Source of the DNA: Methylobacterium sp. J-068
Lineage (GTDB): Bacteria; Pseudomonadota; Alphaproteobacteria; Rhizobiales; Beijerinckiaceae
DNA length: 64,000 nt
Assembly: GCF_022829445.1 (NCBI RefSeq)
Contig: NZ_JAKSXY010000122.1
Location: 372,001-436,000, forward strand
Direction: 5' to 3'
The notes under the pieces were generated by a model. The model saw only the letters and a list, made by a program, of their open reading frames with translations, was not told the DNA's origin and made no database searches. The translations under genes were made by a program, and so were the position numbers. Shown here piece by piece: positions 34,567-44,521 of this stretch; within the stretch, counting starts at the first letter, position 1; each line of letters starts with the position of its first letter.

Positions 34567-35934
34567 TCACACCCGAGAGAACTCGAACTCGGCGTTGATG
34601 GCCTTCCAGTCGTTGTAGTAGGGCGCGTACTGGGCCGGAATCTTGTAGGGCGCGCAGCGCCGCACCGCGCGCTGGGCGGCCTCGGCGATGGAGCGGTCCA
34701 CCGCGTTGGCGCCGCCGCGCATGATGCGGGGCTCGGTGGTGAGCGTGCCGTCCGGGTTCAGGCGGATGTCGAGCATCGGCAGGACGACGCCCTGCGTCGC
34801 GCCGGGCGGCGCCACGTAGCAGCGCTCGATCTGCTGCTGGAGCATACCCACGAGCGCGTCGCGCAAGGACGGCGACAGGCGCTGGGCGTTGCCGGTGGCG
34901 GCCCCCAGGGACGCCGTGCGCTGCACCTCGCGCCCGGTGGCGCCGGTGGATTGCGACGGCGCCTTCGAGGCGAGCAGAGAGCGGATATCGCCCGCGCTGA
35001 ACTTGTCGGCGAGTTCGGCCTGCTTCTTGGCCTTGGCTTCCGCGTCGGCCTTCGCCCTGGCATCGGCCATCGCCTTGGCCTTCGCCTTGGCGGCCGCGTC
35101 GGCCTTGGCTTTGGCGGCGGCGTCGGCCTTGGCGGCGGCGTCCGCTTCGGCCTTGGCCTCCGCGAGTTCCTTCTGGTGCTCGGCCTCCGCCTTCGCCTTG
35201 GCGTCCGCCACGGCCTTGGCCTTGGCTTCGGCCTCCTTCTCGGCCTTGGCTTCCGCCTCGGCCCGCGCCTTCGCGTCGGCCTTCGCCTTGCGCGCGGCCT
35301 CGGCCTTTGCGGCTTCCGCCTTGGCCGCAGCCTCCGCCTTGGCTTCCGCCTCGGCCTCCTGCTTCTCGATCAGTTCGGCGAGCTGCTCGCGCTTCACCGC
35401 CTCGGCCTTGGCCTTGGCGGCGGCCGCCTTGGCCTCCGCGGCTGCCGCAGCCTTCGCCTCGGCCGCAGCCTTGGCCTCCGCCGCGGCCGCTTTCTCGGCG
35501 GCTTTGGCCGCCTTCTCGGCCGCCTCCGCCTTCGCGGCCTCCGCCTTGGCGGCCTTGGCGGCTTCCGCCGCCGCGTTCGGATCGGGCTCGCTGGAACGCA
35601 GCGGCATTTCCTCGGCGCTCGCCACCTTCATGTCGGCGGGGCGCTTCGGCGGGGCCGGGGCATCGACCGGGGCGTTCTCGGGCTCGCGCTCCTCGACCTT
35701 CTGCGCGAGCCGGTCGGCGCGCGGCATGGCGTTGGGCTGCGGCGCGTCGGCGTTGCGCTCGCCCTTGGTCAGTTCCGAGTATTGCTGCTCGGTCATCACC
35801 TCGACGGGCACGCCCTCCTGCGCATCGGGCAGGGCCGGGGCGGCAACCGAGAGCAGGGCGACCGTCAGCAGGCCGACATGCGTCGCCGCCGAGACCCAGA
35901 CACCCGGCTCACTGCGTTTGAAGGGGATCCGCAC
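34567..35934 (-). CDS. tolA: TolA protein with long Ala/Lys/Glu helix
   Basis: A 455-residue inner-membrane anchored periplasmic protein. One membrane span lies at about residues 12-32. Residues about 110-300 are almost only Ala, Lys, Glu and Asp in KAxAxAEAKA-type repeats, forming a long helix, as in TolA. The C-terminal domain (LSPSLRDALVGMLQQQIERCY ... APYYNDWKAINAEFEFSRV) is the Pal/TolB-binding part. It follows tolR by 12 bases. Confidence 0.93.
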   Translation of the reverse strand: MRIPFKRSEPGVWVSAATHVGLLTVALLSVAAPALPDAQEGVPVEVMTEQQYSELTKGERNADAPQPNAMPRADRLAQKVEEREPENAPVDAPAPPKRPADMKVASAEEMPLRSSEPDPNAAAEAAKAAKAEAAKAEAAEKAAKAAEKAAAAEAKAAAEAKAAAAAEAKAAAAKAKAEAVKREQLAELIEKQEAEAEAKAEAAAKAEAAKAEAARKAKADAKARAEAEAKAEKEAEAKAKAVADAKAKAEAEHQKELAEAKAEADAAAKADAAAKAKADAAAKAKAKAMADARAKADAEAKAKKQAELADKFSAGDIRSLLASKAPSQSTGATGREVQRTASLGAATGNAQRLSPSLRDALVGMLQQQIERCYVAPPGATQGVVLPMLDIRLNPDGTLTTEPRIMRGGANAVDRSIAEAAQRAVRRCAPYKIPAQYAPYYNDWKAINAEFEFSRV

Positions 35935-35946
35935 CGCCGGCGCCCG

Positions 35947-36393
35947 CTACCGCTGGTCCGGCTCGGTGACCAGAGCGACCTTCTTGAAGCCGCCGCCGGT
36001 CACGATCGCCATCACCTGGGCGACGCGGCCGTAATCGACCCGCTTGTCGCCGCGCACGAACACACGCTCCTCGAAGCCGGATTTCGAGCTCTCGGTCAGC
36101 TTCGGCACGATGGTGTCGTCGGAGAGTTCGGACTCGCCGAGGAAGACCTGGCCCGACTGGCGGATCGAGAGCGTCACCGGCTTGGTGTCGGAGTTGAGCG
36201 GGCTCGCCTTCGATTGCGGCAGGTCGAGGGGCACGCCGACCGTCATCATCGGGGCCGCCACCATGAAGACGATGAGCAGCACGAGCACGACGTCGATGAA
36301 CGGCGTCATGTTGATCTCGTTGATCGCGCCGTGGCGACGGCCGCGGCGGCGCCGCTTGCCACCACCCTGCGCTGCTCCGTGGGCCATGCCCAT
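35947..36393 (-). CDS. tolR: Tol-Pal system protein TolR
   Basis: 148 residues; ExbD family. An N-terminal Arg/Gly/Lys-rich cytoplasmic stretch precedes a single helix (INEINMTPFIDVVLVLLIVFMV) with the proton-path Asp, then the periplasmic domain with KRVDYGRVAQVMAIVTGGG. It starts 27 bases after tolQ. Confidence 0.93.
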   Translation of the reverse strand: MGMAHGAAQGGGKRRRRGRRHGAINEINMTPFIDVVLVLLIVFMVAAPMMTVGVPLDLPQSKASPLNSDTKPVTLSIRQSGQVFLGESELSDDTIVPKLTESSKSGFEERVFVRGDKRVDYGRVAQVMAIVTGGGFKKVALVTEPDQR

Positions 36394-36420
36394 GATGGTT
36401 CCTCGACTTTCGAGTTCGGG

Positions 36421-37137
<717 letters not shown>

Positions 37138-37447
37138 GACTCGATCCTCGAAAAACCCCGCGCAGAGCCGCCGCGAAACCGATGGGCCGGTCTCTCGCGC
37201 TTCAACCGGAACCGTGAGCGATTTCAAGGCTCAATGGTCTGCGAATCTGTCGAAAGTATGGGCCGGACTTGTGCACTGCACAGATGCGGCCCGGACGCAT
37301 TTAAGCGCCCCGCAGGGTTAATATTCCCTTGCGCCCCGTTCCCGTCCCGGCCGCCGAAGACATCGTCTTACCCGATGGGCGCGAGGCGAGGCCCCGGACG
37401 CGGGACCGGACGGCGACGGACGCAGTGGCGGGAAGGGCGGCGGCGCG

Positions 37448-37939
37448 CTATGGGAGCGCCGTGTCGGCCTGGAGCCCGCCGGGCATCAGGGCGGCGCGCA
37501 GGGTGTCCGGCAGGCGGATCGCCCGGCCGTCCCGGACGCAGGCGACGACGACCTCGGCCTTGACCAGCACCAGATCGCCGCGCCGAACCTCCTGGGCCAG
37601 GTGCATCGAGGCGCCCTTCATCGCGGCGGTCCAGGTTCGGATCTCCAGGAGATCGTCCATCCGCGCGGGCTTCACGTAGTCGATCACCATCCGGCGCACC
37701 ACGAAATGCAGGCCGGCCGCGTCGCGGTGCAGGTCCGACTGGTCGCCCGCCAATCCACGCAGCAGCTCGGTCCGTCCCCGCTCCATGAAGCGCAGGTAGC
37801 TGGCGTGGTAGACGAAGCCGGAGAAATCGGTGTCCTCGTAATAGACGCGGACGGGAAGACTGTGCAGTCCTGATGGATCGGTTCCGCTCAACGCGAGACT
37901 CCCGGATTCGAGGGCCGTGAGGCGGTCCCGGCCTGTCAC
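37448..37939 (-). CDS. ybgC: YbgC/FadM-type acyl-CoA thioesterase
   Basis: A 163-residue hotdog-fold thioesterase. It carries the motif YYEDTDFSGFVYHASYLRFMERGR, in which the Asp is catalytic. It usually precedes tolQ and may supply acyl groups or act on phospholipid metabolism at the envelope. The first 25 residues are not part of the fold, so the true start could be later. Confidence 0.92.
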   Translation of the reverse strand: MTGRDRLTALESGSLALSGTDPSGLHSLPVRVYYEDTDFSGFVYHASYLRFMERGRTELLRGLAGDQSDLHRDAAGLHFVVRRMVIDYVKPARMDDLLEIRTWTAAMKGASMHLAQEVRRGDLVLVKAEVVVACVRDGRAIRLPDTLRAALMPGGLQADTALP

Positions 37940-38343
37940 CGGGCGCCGTCCCTGTTCGTGCGGGCCGCCCTACCAGATTACGGACATCCGGTAATCCGGC
38001 CCATCCCGGTCATCGCCGGTCGATCCGTCGACCGATGGCGGGCGCTCAGGGTTTCCCGTCCGCCGCACACCCGCTCCGCGACGTTCCGCGAGACACGTTG
38101 CCGGGCCACGCTCGCTCGCCCTCGCGCGCGACTTGTCCTGTGCTTTCCGTGAACGCGCGCTTGACCCGCAATATGTCGCCTTTAAGAAAATATCTGCAAT
38201 CGAATTCCTGATCGATTCGCGAAAAAGTCGGCACTGCCGGACCGGTTCGATTTCGAGACAGATCCTGTCTTGAATGATCTCACGTCAACGCACTGCGACA
38301 CGAGTCCAAGAAAATAGAATATCGAGCGTTTCGGAGAAAAATC
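37940..38343. other. 404-base intergenic region
   Basis: Between ybgC and the exported protein at 38344. The right half is visibly A/T-richer. Short frames on both strands have no features. It may hold promoters of both divergent genes, but I see no consensus. Confidence 0.4.
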
Positions 38344-39318
38344 GTGAGATCAATTCTGAATTTGGTTTCGGCTTCGGCCGCTTTGCTGTCCATGATCTTG
38401 CCCGGTGCTGCCTCGGCGGCCGACCGGCAGGCGTTCGAGACGGTGAAGGGTTGGGAAATCGAGCGCACGGTCGGCAGCACGAGCCCCAATGCCTGCCTGA
38501 TGAGCCACACCTACAAGGACAAGGAGGACGACAACGCCGTCAACGCGGTCATCTTCGCCCTCAACGGATCGGAGGCCGTCCTCGTGCTCGTCTACGAGAA
38601 GTGGGGGTGGGACAAGGACGAGAAAGTGAAGGCCCCGATGTTCCTGGATAAGAACCGCTATGCCGCCAAGTCGGCCTGGGTCGGGGATGCCGAGACCCTG
38701 ACGGCAGCGTTTCCCGACAGCATCGTCCCGAACCTGATGGCGGCCAAGACCATCGTCCTGCAGTTCGACAACGGCAAGGCCGACTTCAACATCGGGGGCT
38801 TCGCCGAAGGTTACGAATCGCTGCGGCGCTGCAATGCGACCAAGGTCGCCGCCCCGATGGCGGCCGCGCCCCAGAGTCCCGTCGCCCCGGCGCCCGCCCC
38901 GAAGGCGACGGCGCCCGCCGCGACCGGCGCCTATTCGGTGATGACCATTGGCGGGACCGGCCCCGACTTCGTGGGCTGCCTCGCCCACAGCGAGTCCCTC
39001 GGCCTCGGCCTCGTCGGCGTGGGCCAGAATCTGGCGCTGATCGCCAACACGCCGAAATTCCCCTTCGACAAGGGCGTCGCGGTGCAGGGCACCTGGGCCG
39101 TGGACAATGGTTCGGCGATGCCCTTCACCACGAAGACCGACACGGCGCACACGGTGACGATCGACATTCCGCACGACCCCGCCGCCGTGCAGAGCCTGAC
39201 GTCCGGCCAGAGCGTGACGATCCAGGCCAACGGCACGCAGGTGCCCTTCGCCCTCGGACCGATGAAGCAGGCCTTCGCGGACCTCTCGACCTGCATGGAG
39301 ACCAAGAAGGCCCCCTGA
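38344..39318 (+). CDS. exported protein with duplicated domain, function unknown
   Basis: 324 residues from a GTG at 38344. It has a signal peptide (MRSILNLVSASAALLSMILPGAASA). Two related segments follow, separated by a Pro/Ala linker (about residues 172-196): the first ends IGGFAEGYESLRRC and the second ends FALGPMKQAFADLSTC, both with a hydrophobic-spaced pattern and a last Cys. The family is not recognised. Upstream A/T-rich sequence (38160-38340) probably holds its promoter. It interrupts the tol/ruv cluster on the opposite strand. Confidence 0.7.
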   Translation: MRSILNLVSASAALLSMILPGAASAADRQAFETVKGWEIERTVGSTSPNACLMSHTYKDKEDDNAVNAVIFALNGSEAVLVLVYEKWGWDKDEKVKAPMFLDKNRYAAKSAWVGDAETLTAAFPDSIVPNLMAAKTIVLQFDNGKADFNIGGFAEGYESLRRCNATKVAAPMAAAPQSPVAPAPAPKATAPAATGAYSVMTIGGTGPDFVGCLAHSESLGLGLVGVGQNLALIANTPKFPFDKGVAVQGTWAVDNGSAMPFTTKTDTAHTVTIDIPHDPAAVQSLTSGQSVTIQANGTQVPFALGPMKQAFADLSTCMETKKAP

Positions 39319-39327
39319 GGGACCCCG

Positions 39328-39358
39328 ACCGTTCCCCGGCACGAGGTCGGGGAACGGT
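39328..39358 (+). terminator. hairpin after exported protein
   Basis: CCGTTCCCCG (39329-39338) pairs with CGGGGAACGG (39348-39357), followed by TTCG. It may end the plus transcript; convergent ruvB also ends about 70 bases away. Confidence 0.5.
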
Positions 39359-39429
39359 TCGCTACGGTATCGGCCTCTCCGCCGCTTGCCCGGACGATCG
39401 CAGCGGCGGAGGCGTGGCGGATCGATCCG

Positions 39430-40533
39430 TCACGCCTCCGGCTCGTCGCGCCCGAACAGACCGAATTGCGAGCCGGATTCCCGGCGCGGCTCGGGAAAGC
39501 CCATGTGGCGGAAGGCGTGCGGCGTGAGCATGCGCCCCCGTGGCGTGCGCTGGACGAAGCCCTTCTGGATCAGGAACGGCTCGATGATGTCCTCGATGGC
39601 GTCGCGGGGCTCCGACAGCGCCGCCGCGATGGTCTCGATCCCGACGGGACCGCCGTTGAAGGAGGCCGCGATCATCGTGAGGTACTTGCGGTCCATCACG
39701 TCGAGGCCGGCGGGGTCCACGTCGAGGAGTTGCAAGGCCCGGTCGGCGATGGCCCGGGTCACCGTCGGCGCGTCGGCCACGATGGCGAAATCGCGCACCC
39801 GGCGCAGCAGGCGCCCGGCGATGCGCGGCGTGCCGCGCGCGCGCTTGGCGATCTCGTTGGCGCCCTCCGGCGACATGCCGAGGCCGAGCACCCGCGCGCC
39901 GCGGCTGACGATGAGCTCGAGTTCGTCCACGTCGTAGAATTCGAGGCGGATCGGGATGCCGAAACGGTCGCGCAGGGGGGTGGTCAGCAGGCCGGCGCGG
40001 GTGGTGGCGCCGACGAGCGTGAACTTCGGCAGCTCGATCTTCACCGAGCGCGCGGCCGGCCCCTCACCGATGATGAGGTCGAGCTGGTAATCCTCCATGG
40101 CCGGATAGAGGATCTCCTCCACCGCCGGGTTGAGGCGGTGGATCTCGTCGATGAAGAGCACGTCGCGCTCCTCGAGGTTGGTCAGCTGCGCCGCGAGGTC
40201 TCCCGCCTTGGCGATGACCGGACCGGAGGTGGAGCGGAAGTTCACGCCGAGTTCCCGCGCCACGATCTGGGCGAGCGTGGTCTTGCCGAGTCCGGGCGGC
40301 CCGACGAACAGCACGTGGTCGAGGGCCGAGCCGGTCTTCTTCGCCGACTCGATGAAGATGCTCATGTTGGCGCGTGCCGCCCGCTGCCCGATGAATTCGG
40401 ACAGGTTGAGCGGCCGGATCGACTGCTCCAGATCGTCCTCGCGCCGCTCGGGCGTCAGGAGCGATTCGGGGAGCGGATGCAGGGTCGGCGATTTCGGCGC
40501 CGGCGGTTTCGGCGTTCTGGGTGACTTGCTCAC
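39430..40533 (-). CDS. ruvB: Holliday junction DNA helicase RuvB
   Basis: A 367-residue AAA+ motor that drives branch migration with RuvA. Walker A is GPPGLGKT (78-85), Walker B is LFIDEIH (126-132), sensor 1 is VGATTRAG, and the arginine finger region is TPLRDRFG. The C-terminal DNA-binding winged helix is present. The GTG at 40533 gives a Pro/Lys-rich head before the core (EQSIRPLNLSEFIGQ); other starts are possible. Confidence 0.96.
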   Translation of the reverse strand: MSKSPRTPKPPAPKSPTLHPLPESLLTPERREDDLEQSIRPLNLSEFIGQRAARANMSIFIESAKKTGSALDHVLFVGPPGLGKTTLAQIVARELGVNFRSTSGPVIAKAGDLAAQLTNLEERDVLFIDEIHRLNPAVEEILYPAMEDYQLDLIIGEGPAARSVKIELPKFTLVGATTRAGLLTTPLRDRFGIPIRLEFYDVDELELIVSRGARVLGLGMSPEGANEIAKRARGTPRIAGRLLRRVRDFAIVADAPTVTRAIADRALQLLDVDPAGLDVMDRKYLTMIAASFNGGPVGIETIAAALSEPRDAIEDIIEPFLIQKGFVQRTPRGRMLTPHAFRHMGFPEPRRESGSQFGLFGRDEPEA

Positions 40534-40656
40534 ACGGGCTCTCGGTGGGGCCCGGCGGGGCCGCGTCCATCGTCTGTTCTCAGGGCCGATGTCGCACAAC
40601 GACACCGATCGCGCTACATTCGCGGAAGCGGCGGGTGGCCGCCAGGGACGCGCACG

Positions 40657-41241
40657 ATGGGCAACGCTTCCGCCGAATTCGAGAGGATGGGGTTCGACGA
40701 TTTCGAGGAATTGCTGGCCGACAAGCCGCGCAACGAGCGCTGGGAACTGATCAGCGGCCGCGTCGTCCGGATGATGGTCGGCGCGCGCTGGGAGCACGGT
40801 CGGATCGTCCAGAACATCGCGAGCCACCTGCATCAGGGCTTCCGGGCGAAAGGATCGTCCTGCCAGACGTTCGCCGAGACCTTCTACATGAAGAGCCGCC
40901 CTCTCGACGCGGCGCTGCTGCCCGACGTTCTCGTCGTGTGCGGCGGGATCGAAGCGGGCGCGACCTCGGTGGACAATCCCACGGTGCTGATCGAAGTGCT
41001 TTCTCCCGGCACGGAGGCGCGGGACCGTTTGGAGAAGTGGCGGATCTACCAGCAATTGCCGGCCTTGCAACACTACGTTCTCGCGGCGCGCGACCGGCCC
41101 CACCTCGAAGTTTACGATCGCGTCGATGGAGCCTGGAGCGGCTTCCGGGTGGTCGATGGAATCGACGCGACCCTTGACCTCTTCGCGATCCAGGCGTCGC
41201 TCCCCTTGAGCGAGGTCTACTGGAGCGTGTTCGAATCTTGA
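40657..41241 (+). CDS. Uma2 family endonuclease-like protein
   Basis: A 194-residue protein of the Uma2/DUF820 restriction-fold family, common in cyanobacteria and some alphaproteobacteria. The core motifs are LPDVLVVCG, VLIEVLSPGTEARDRLEKW and YVLAARDRPHLEVYDR; Asp and Glu in these strands are the predicted active-site acids. Its function is unknown. It sits alone on plus between ruvB and bfr, and it ends inside the bfr terminator. Confidence 0.85.
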   Translation: MGNASAEFERMGFDDFEELLADKPRNERWELISGRVVRMMVGARWEHGRIVQNIASHLHQGFRAKGSSCQTFAETFYMKSRPLDAALLPDVLVVCGGIEAGATSVDNPTVLIEVLSPGTEARDRLEKWRIYQQLPALQHYVLAARDRPHLEVYDRVDGAWSGFRVVDGIDATLDLFAIQASLPLSEVYWSVFES

Positions 41242-41272
41242 AAAACCCCGCGGCGCGCGATGCGCCGCGGGG
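41241..41272 (-). terminator. bfr: intrinsic terminator of bfr
   Basis: On the minus strand an 11-base perfect stem (41272-41262 with 41256-41246) is followed by TTTTT (41245-41241). It lies 9 bases after the bfr stop and overlaps the last base of the opposite Uma2 gene. Confidence 0.85.
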
Positions 41273-41280
41273 ACGTCACG

Positions 41281-41778
41281 TCACTCGGCTTCCGGCGCGA
41301 TGGCCTCGAGGCCGCCGATATGCTTTTGCGCGTAGAGCGGCAGGCCGACCTGCGAGATCAGCTCCAGCTGCGTCTCGAGGAAGTCGATATGGCCTTCCTC
41401 GTCCTCGGCCAGATCCTCGAACAGGCGCTTCGAGACGCGGTCGTTGATCGAATCGCAGTACTTGGCGGCCTCGAGATAGAGCGACCGCGCCTCGTTCTCG
41501 GCGGCGAGATCGCACTCGATGATCTCCTGGACGTTCTGGCCGATCCGCAGCGGATCGAGTTCCTGAAGGTTCGGGAAGCCGTCGAGGAACAGGATCCGAT
41601 CGACGAACCGGTCCGCGTGGTTCATCTCCTCGATGGATTCCTTGCGCCAGAACTTGGCGAGATCGATGTATCCCCAATCGTTGAGCATGCGGAAATGGAG
41701 CCAATACTGGCTGACCGCCGTGAGCTCGCTGCGCAGTCCCCGGTTGAGGTACTCGACGACCTTCGCATCACCCTTCAT
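41281..41778 (-). CDS. bfr: bacterioferritin
   Basis: A 165-residue ferritin-like iron store. It starts MKGDAKVVEYLNRGLRSELTAVSQY and has the ferroxidase residues Glu18, Glu51 and His54 and the heme-ligand Met52 (ESIEEMNHAD). AAGGGAG lies about 10 bases before the ATG. The bfd gene lies 62 bases upstream, so both are likely controlled by iron through the site near 42241. Confidence 0.93.
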   Translation of the reverse strand: MKGDAKVVEYLNRGLRSELTAVSQYWLHFRMLNDWGYIDLAKFWRKESIEEMNHADRFVDRILFLDGFPNLQELDPLRIGQNVQEIIECDLAAENEARSLYLEAAKYCDSINDRVSKRLFEDLAEDEEGHIDFLETQLELISQVGLPLYAQKHIGGLEAIAPEAE

Positions 41779-41840
41779 CCGCCCAATCTCCCTTGAGGCA
41801 TAACCAGCCGGAAGGGAGCGTCAGCACCCGTCATGGGCGC

Positions 41841-42098
41841 TCAGGCGGCGATCCCCTCCTCCGCAGTTTGGACCTTGACCAAACTACAGGTGCTCGCGCA
41901 AGTCGCCGTACACGCATGCGCGGCCTCGTCGAGCGCATTTTGCAGGATGGACCGGATGGTGCGGGCGCAACGCCCGCATTTCGGGCTGCACCCGAGGCAG
42001 GCCTGAACCTGGGCCGGTGTGCGCGGACAATCCGGCCCCCGGTGGAGACAGGCGCGGACCGCGCGGTCGGACAGGACGTTGCAGGAACAGACGATCAT
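41841..42098 (-). CDS. bfd: bacterioferritin-associated ferredoxin
   Basis: An 85-residue [2Fe-2S] protein that reduces iron stored in bacterioferritin. The start at 42098 gives MIVCSCNVLSDRAV, with Cys4 and Cys6 as the first ligands and the CSPKCGRC region as the second pair. A frame upstream would add 15 residues without conservation. Longer than the usual 64 residues by a Cys-containing tail. Confidence 0.9.
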   Translation of the reverse strand: MIVCSCNVLSDRAVRACLHRGPDCPRTPAQVQACLGCSPKCGRCARTIRSILQNALDEAAHACTATCASTCSLVKVQTAEEGIAA

Positions 42099-42240
42099 GC
42101 GGGACCGTAACTCGTGCGAAGCGTGTGCCGTGGGGTGAGGCAACCGGGCAGGCGTTCTTCACCCGGTCACTTCGTCGGATCTGAGGCGGTGTTGGGGCCG
42201 AAGCTCGAAAGTGAAGCCCCCGCACCGCATTGGACGTTAG

Positions 42241-42257
42241 TTTAGAACGATTGAAAA
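42241..42257. promoter_or_regulatory. bfd: candidate Irr/ICE box upstream of bfd-bfr
   Basis: TTTAGAACGATTGAAAA matches 15 of 17 positions of the iron control element consensus TTTRGAAYNRTTCYAAA used by Irr in Rhizobiales. It is 143 bases upstream of bfd. Irr-mediated iron control of bfr/bfd is known in related bacteria. Confidence 0.5.
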
Positions 42258-42379
42258 CTGCTTTATTTTCAGCAGGTTAGCGTCCTTCATCCAAGCTGGC
42301 AACGGGAGTGAGCCCATTCAAGGGCACAATTTCCTCGCGCACGAAGCATTCCCCCGGCCCACGCGTCGACGCCCGTCGC

Positions 42380-42997
42380 TCAGCGCGCGAGTTCGCGCAG
42401 GCCGAGGCGGATCAGGGTCTTGGCCTCGGCGCCCTCGCCGGCCCCCTTGAGCGCCTCGGCGATGGCGGCGGAGGCCTGGACCGGCGCGTAGCCGAGATTG
42501 ACCAGGGCCGAGATCGCGTCGCTGACGGGCTGCGGCGCGGTGCGAGCCTCGACCGCACCCGACAGGGCGATCACGGCCGGATCGATCGGCGCGAAGGCCG
42601 GCGCCTTGTCCTTGAGCTCGGCCACGAGGCGGGCGGCGAGGCGCGGCCCGACGCCGGGCGCCCGCGCCACCGCGCCCTTGTCGCCCATGGCGATGGCGGA
42701 GGCGAGCGCGGAGGGTTCGAGCACCGAGAGCAGCCCGAGCGCCACCTTGCTTCCCACGCCCTGCACGGTCTGGAGCAGGCGGAACCACTCGCGCTCGGCA
42801 TCCGAGCGAAAGCCGTAGAGGCGGATCATGTCCTCGCGGACATGGGTCTCGATCGCCAGGTCCGCCGCCTCGCCGATGGCCGGCAGGCGCTGCAGCGTGC
42901 GCGCCGAGCAATGGACCACGTAGCCGACGCCCTGCACGTCGAGGATCACGAAATCCTCGCCGTAGGAATCCACCACGCCCTTCAGCTTGCCGATCAT
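42380..42997 (-). CDS. ruvA: Holliday junction DNA helicase RuvA
   Basis: A 205-residue junction-recognition subunit. It starts MIGKLKGVVDSYGEDFVILDVQGVGY, has the HhH motif region (LLQTVQGVGSKVALGLLS, RAPGVGPRLAARLVAELKDK) and a C-terminal domain III that binds RuvB. The linker between domains II and III is Ala/Pro-rich. It starts 151 bases before yceI, divergently. Confidence 0.94.
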   Translation of the reverse strand: MIGKLKGVVDSYGEDFVILDVQGVGYVVHCSARTLQRLPAIGEAADLAIETHVREDMIRLYGFRSDAEREWFRLLQTVQGVGSKVALGLLSVLEPSALASAIAMGDKGAVARAPGVGPRLAARLVAELKDKAPAFAPIDPAVIALSGAVEARTAPQPVSDAISALVNLGYAPVQASAAIAEALKGAGEGAEAKTLIRLGLRELAR

Positions 42998-43148
42998 CGC
43001 ACCACCGCCCTTCGCGCCGTCGGCGCCTGCCTACAAGTCCGCACGCGCGAACGCCATGCGCCGATGCGGTCGTCCCGCGTCACCCCGCACCCTTCGCCTC
43101 GGCGCGGTGCCTTGAGGCGGACGAAGGTTCGTGGAATCAAGGACGGCC

Positions 43149-43802
43149 ATGCCTCGAACGCCACGGATGACGAACCCGATGCGCCCCATCGCGCTGCCTC
43201 TCTGCCTCGTCCTGACGCTCCTCACCGGGCCGGTCGCCGCCGAGGGGCCCGCACCGGCCGGCCCCACCACCGATCCGACCCAGGTGCGCCCCGGCGCCTA
43301 CGTGCTCGATTCCGCGCACGGCAAGATCACCTGGTCGGTCAGCCATCTCGGCTTCTCGACCTATTACGGGCAGATCACGGATGTGAGCGCCGAGGCGGTC
43401 CTCGATCCGAAGGAGCCGGCGAAATCTCGCCTCACGGTCACGATCGGCACGGACAGCGTCAACGGGCTGAACGACCGGCTGAATCAGAACCTCAAGACAC
43501 CCGATTTCTTCGACACCGCGAAGTTTCCGAAGGCCACCTTCACGGCCACCGCCATCGAGCCGACGAGCCCGACCACGGCGCGGGTCAACGGCGACCTGAC
43601 CCTGAAGGGCATCACCAAGCCGGTGGCCTTCGACGCCACCTTCAACCAGGCCGGGATCAACCCGGTGAACAAGGCCTACACCGTCGGCTTCGATGGCCGG
43701 GCGGTGATCAAGCGCTCGGATTTCGGCATCAACGCCTTCCTGCCGGTGCTGGGCGACGAGGTCTCGTTGCGGCTCGAGGGCGAGTTCAAGGCCGTGGAGT
43801 GA
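43149..43802 (+). CDS. YceI family periplasmic protein
   Basis: A 217-residue lipocalin-like polyisoprenoid-binding protein. The ATG at 43149 has AAGGA 5 bases upstream; signal peptide MRPIALPLCLVLTLLTGPVAAEG follows. The core has YVLDSAHGKITWSVSHLGFSTYYGQ, NDRLNQNLKTPDFFDT and LTLKGITKPVAFDATF. It sits between ruvA and ruvC on the opposite strand. Confidence 0.9.
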   Translation: MPRTPRMTNPMRPIALPLCLVLTLLTGPVAAEGPAPAGPTTDPTQVRPGAYVLDSAHGKITWSVSHLGFSTYYGQITDVSAEAVLDPKEPAKSRLTVTIGTDSVNGLNDRLNQNLKTPDFFDTAKFPKATFTATAIEPTSPTTARVNGDLTLKGITKPVAFDATFNQAGINPVNKAYTVGFDGRAVIKRSDFGINAFLPVLGDEVSLRLEGEFKAVE

Positions 43803-43815
43803 GGGCCAAGCGCGC

Positions 43816-44382
43816 TCAGGCGCGCGCCAGCGCCGCCGCGATGCGGGCGGCGGCGAGCGCGCTCGTGCCGGCGAGCGGGGCATGGGTGCGCTTCAGGGCG
43901 TGCGAGCCCCGGTGGCTGTTATGGGCGATCGCGATGGCGAGGGCGTCCGCGGCATCCGCAACCTTGAACGCGGCCGTCGGCAGCAGGAACTTCACCATCG
44001 CCTGGATCTGCGCCTTCTCGGCGTGCCCCGAGCCGGTCACCGTCTTCTTGATGAGATTGGCCGAGTACTCGAACACCGGCATCCCGGCCAGCGCCGGAAC
44101 GAGCAGCGCCACCGCGCGGGCATGGCCGAGTTTCAGGGTCGCCTGCGCGTCCTTGTTGACGAAGGTCTCCTCCACCGAGACCTCGTCCGGCCGGAACGCC
44201 TCCACGATGCGGGTGATGCCCTCGTAGAGTTCGCGCAGGCGCAGGGCCAGCGGCAGGTCCCCGTCGGAGGTGACGACGCCGCAATCCACATAGGCGAGCT
44301 TGGTGCCGGTGGCCGTGACGACGCCCCAGCCGGTCCGGCGCAGGCCGGGGTCGATGCCGAGGATGCGGACGGGAAGAGTCAT
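43816..44382 (-). CDS. ruvC: Holliday junction resolvase RuvC
   Basis: A 188-residue endonuclease that cuts Holliday junctions. The catalytic acids are seen in ILGIDPGLRRTGWG, VSVEETFVN and DAADALAIAIAH. The ATG at 44382 fits the conserved N-terminus. It ends 14 bases from the convergent yceI stop. Confidence 0.95.
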   Translation of the reverse strand: MTLPVRILGIDPGLRRTGWGVVTATGTKLAYVDCGVVTSDGDLPLALRLRELYEGITRIVEAFRPDEVSVEETFVNKDAQATLKLGHARAVALLVPALAGMPVFEYSANLIKKTVTGSGHAEKAQIQAMVKFLLPTAAFKVADAADALAIAIAHNSHRGSHALKRTHAPLAGTSALAAARIAAALARA

Positions 44383-44521
44383 GCACGAACGGACATGGAT
44401 CGGAGGGCTCCGGGCGCGAGCATCGCGCCGACCTGAGCGTTAGGGACATACCGTGAACGGAGTGTTATGCCAAGGCGCGCCCCGGACATGGAAGCCTCGG
44501 TGCCGATGCGGGGCATGCCAT

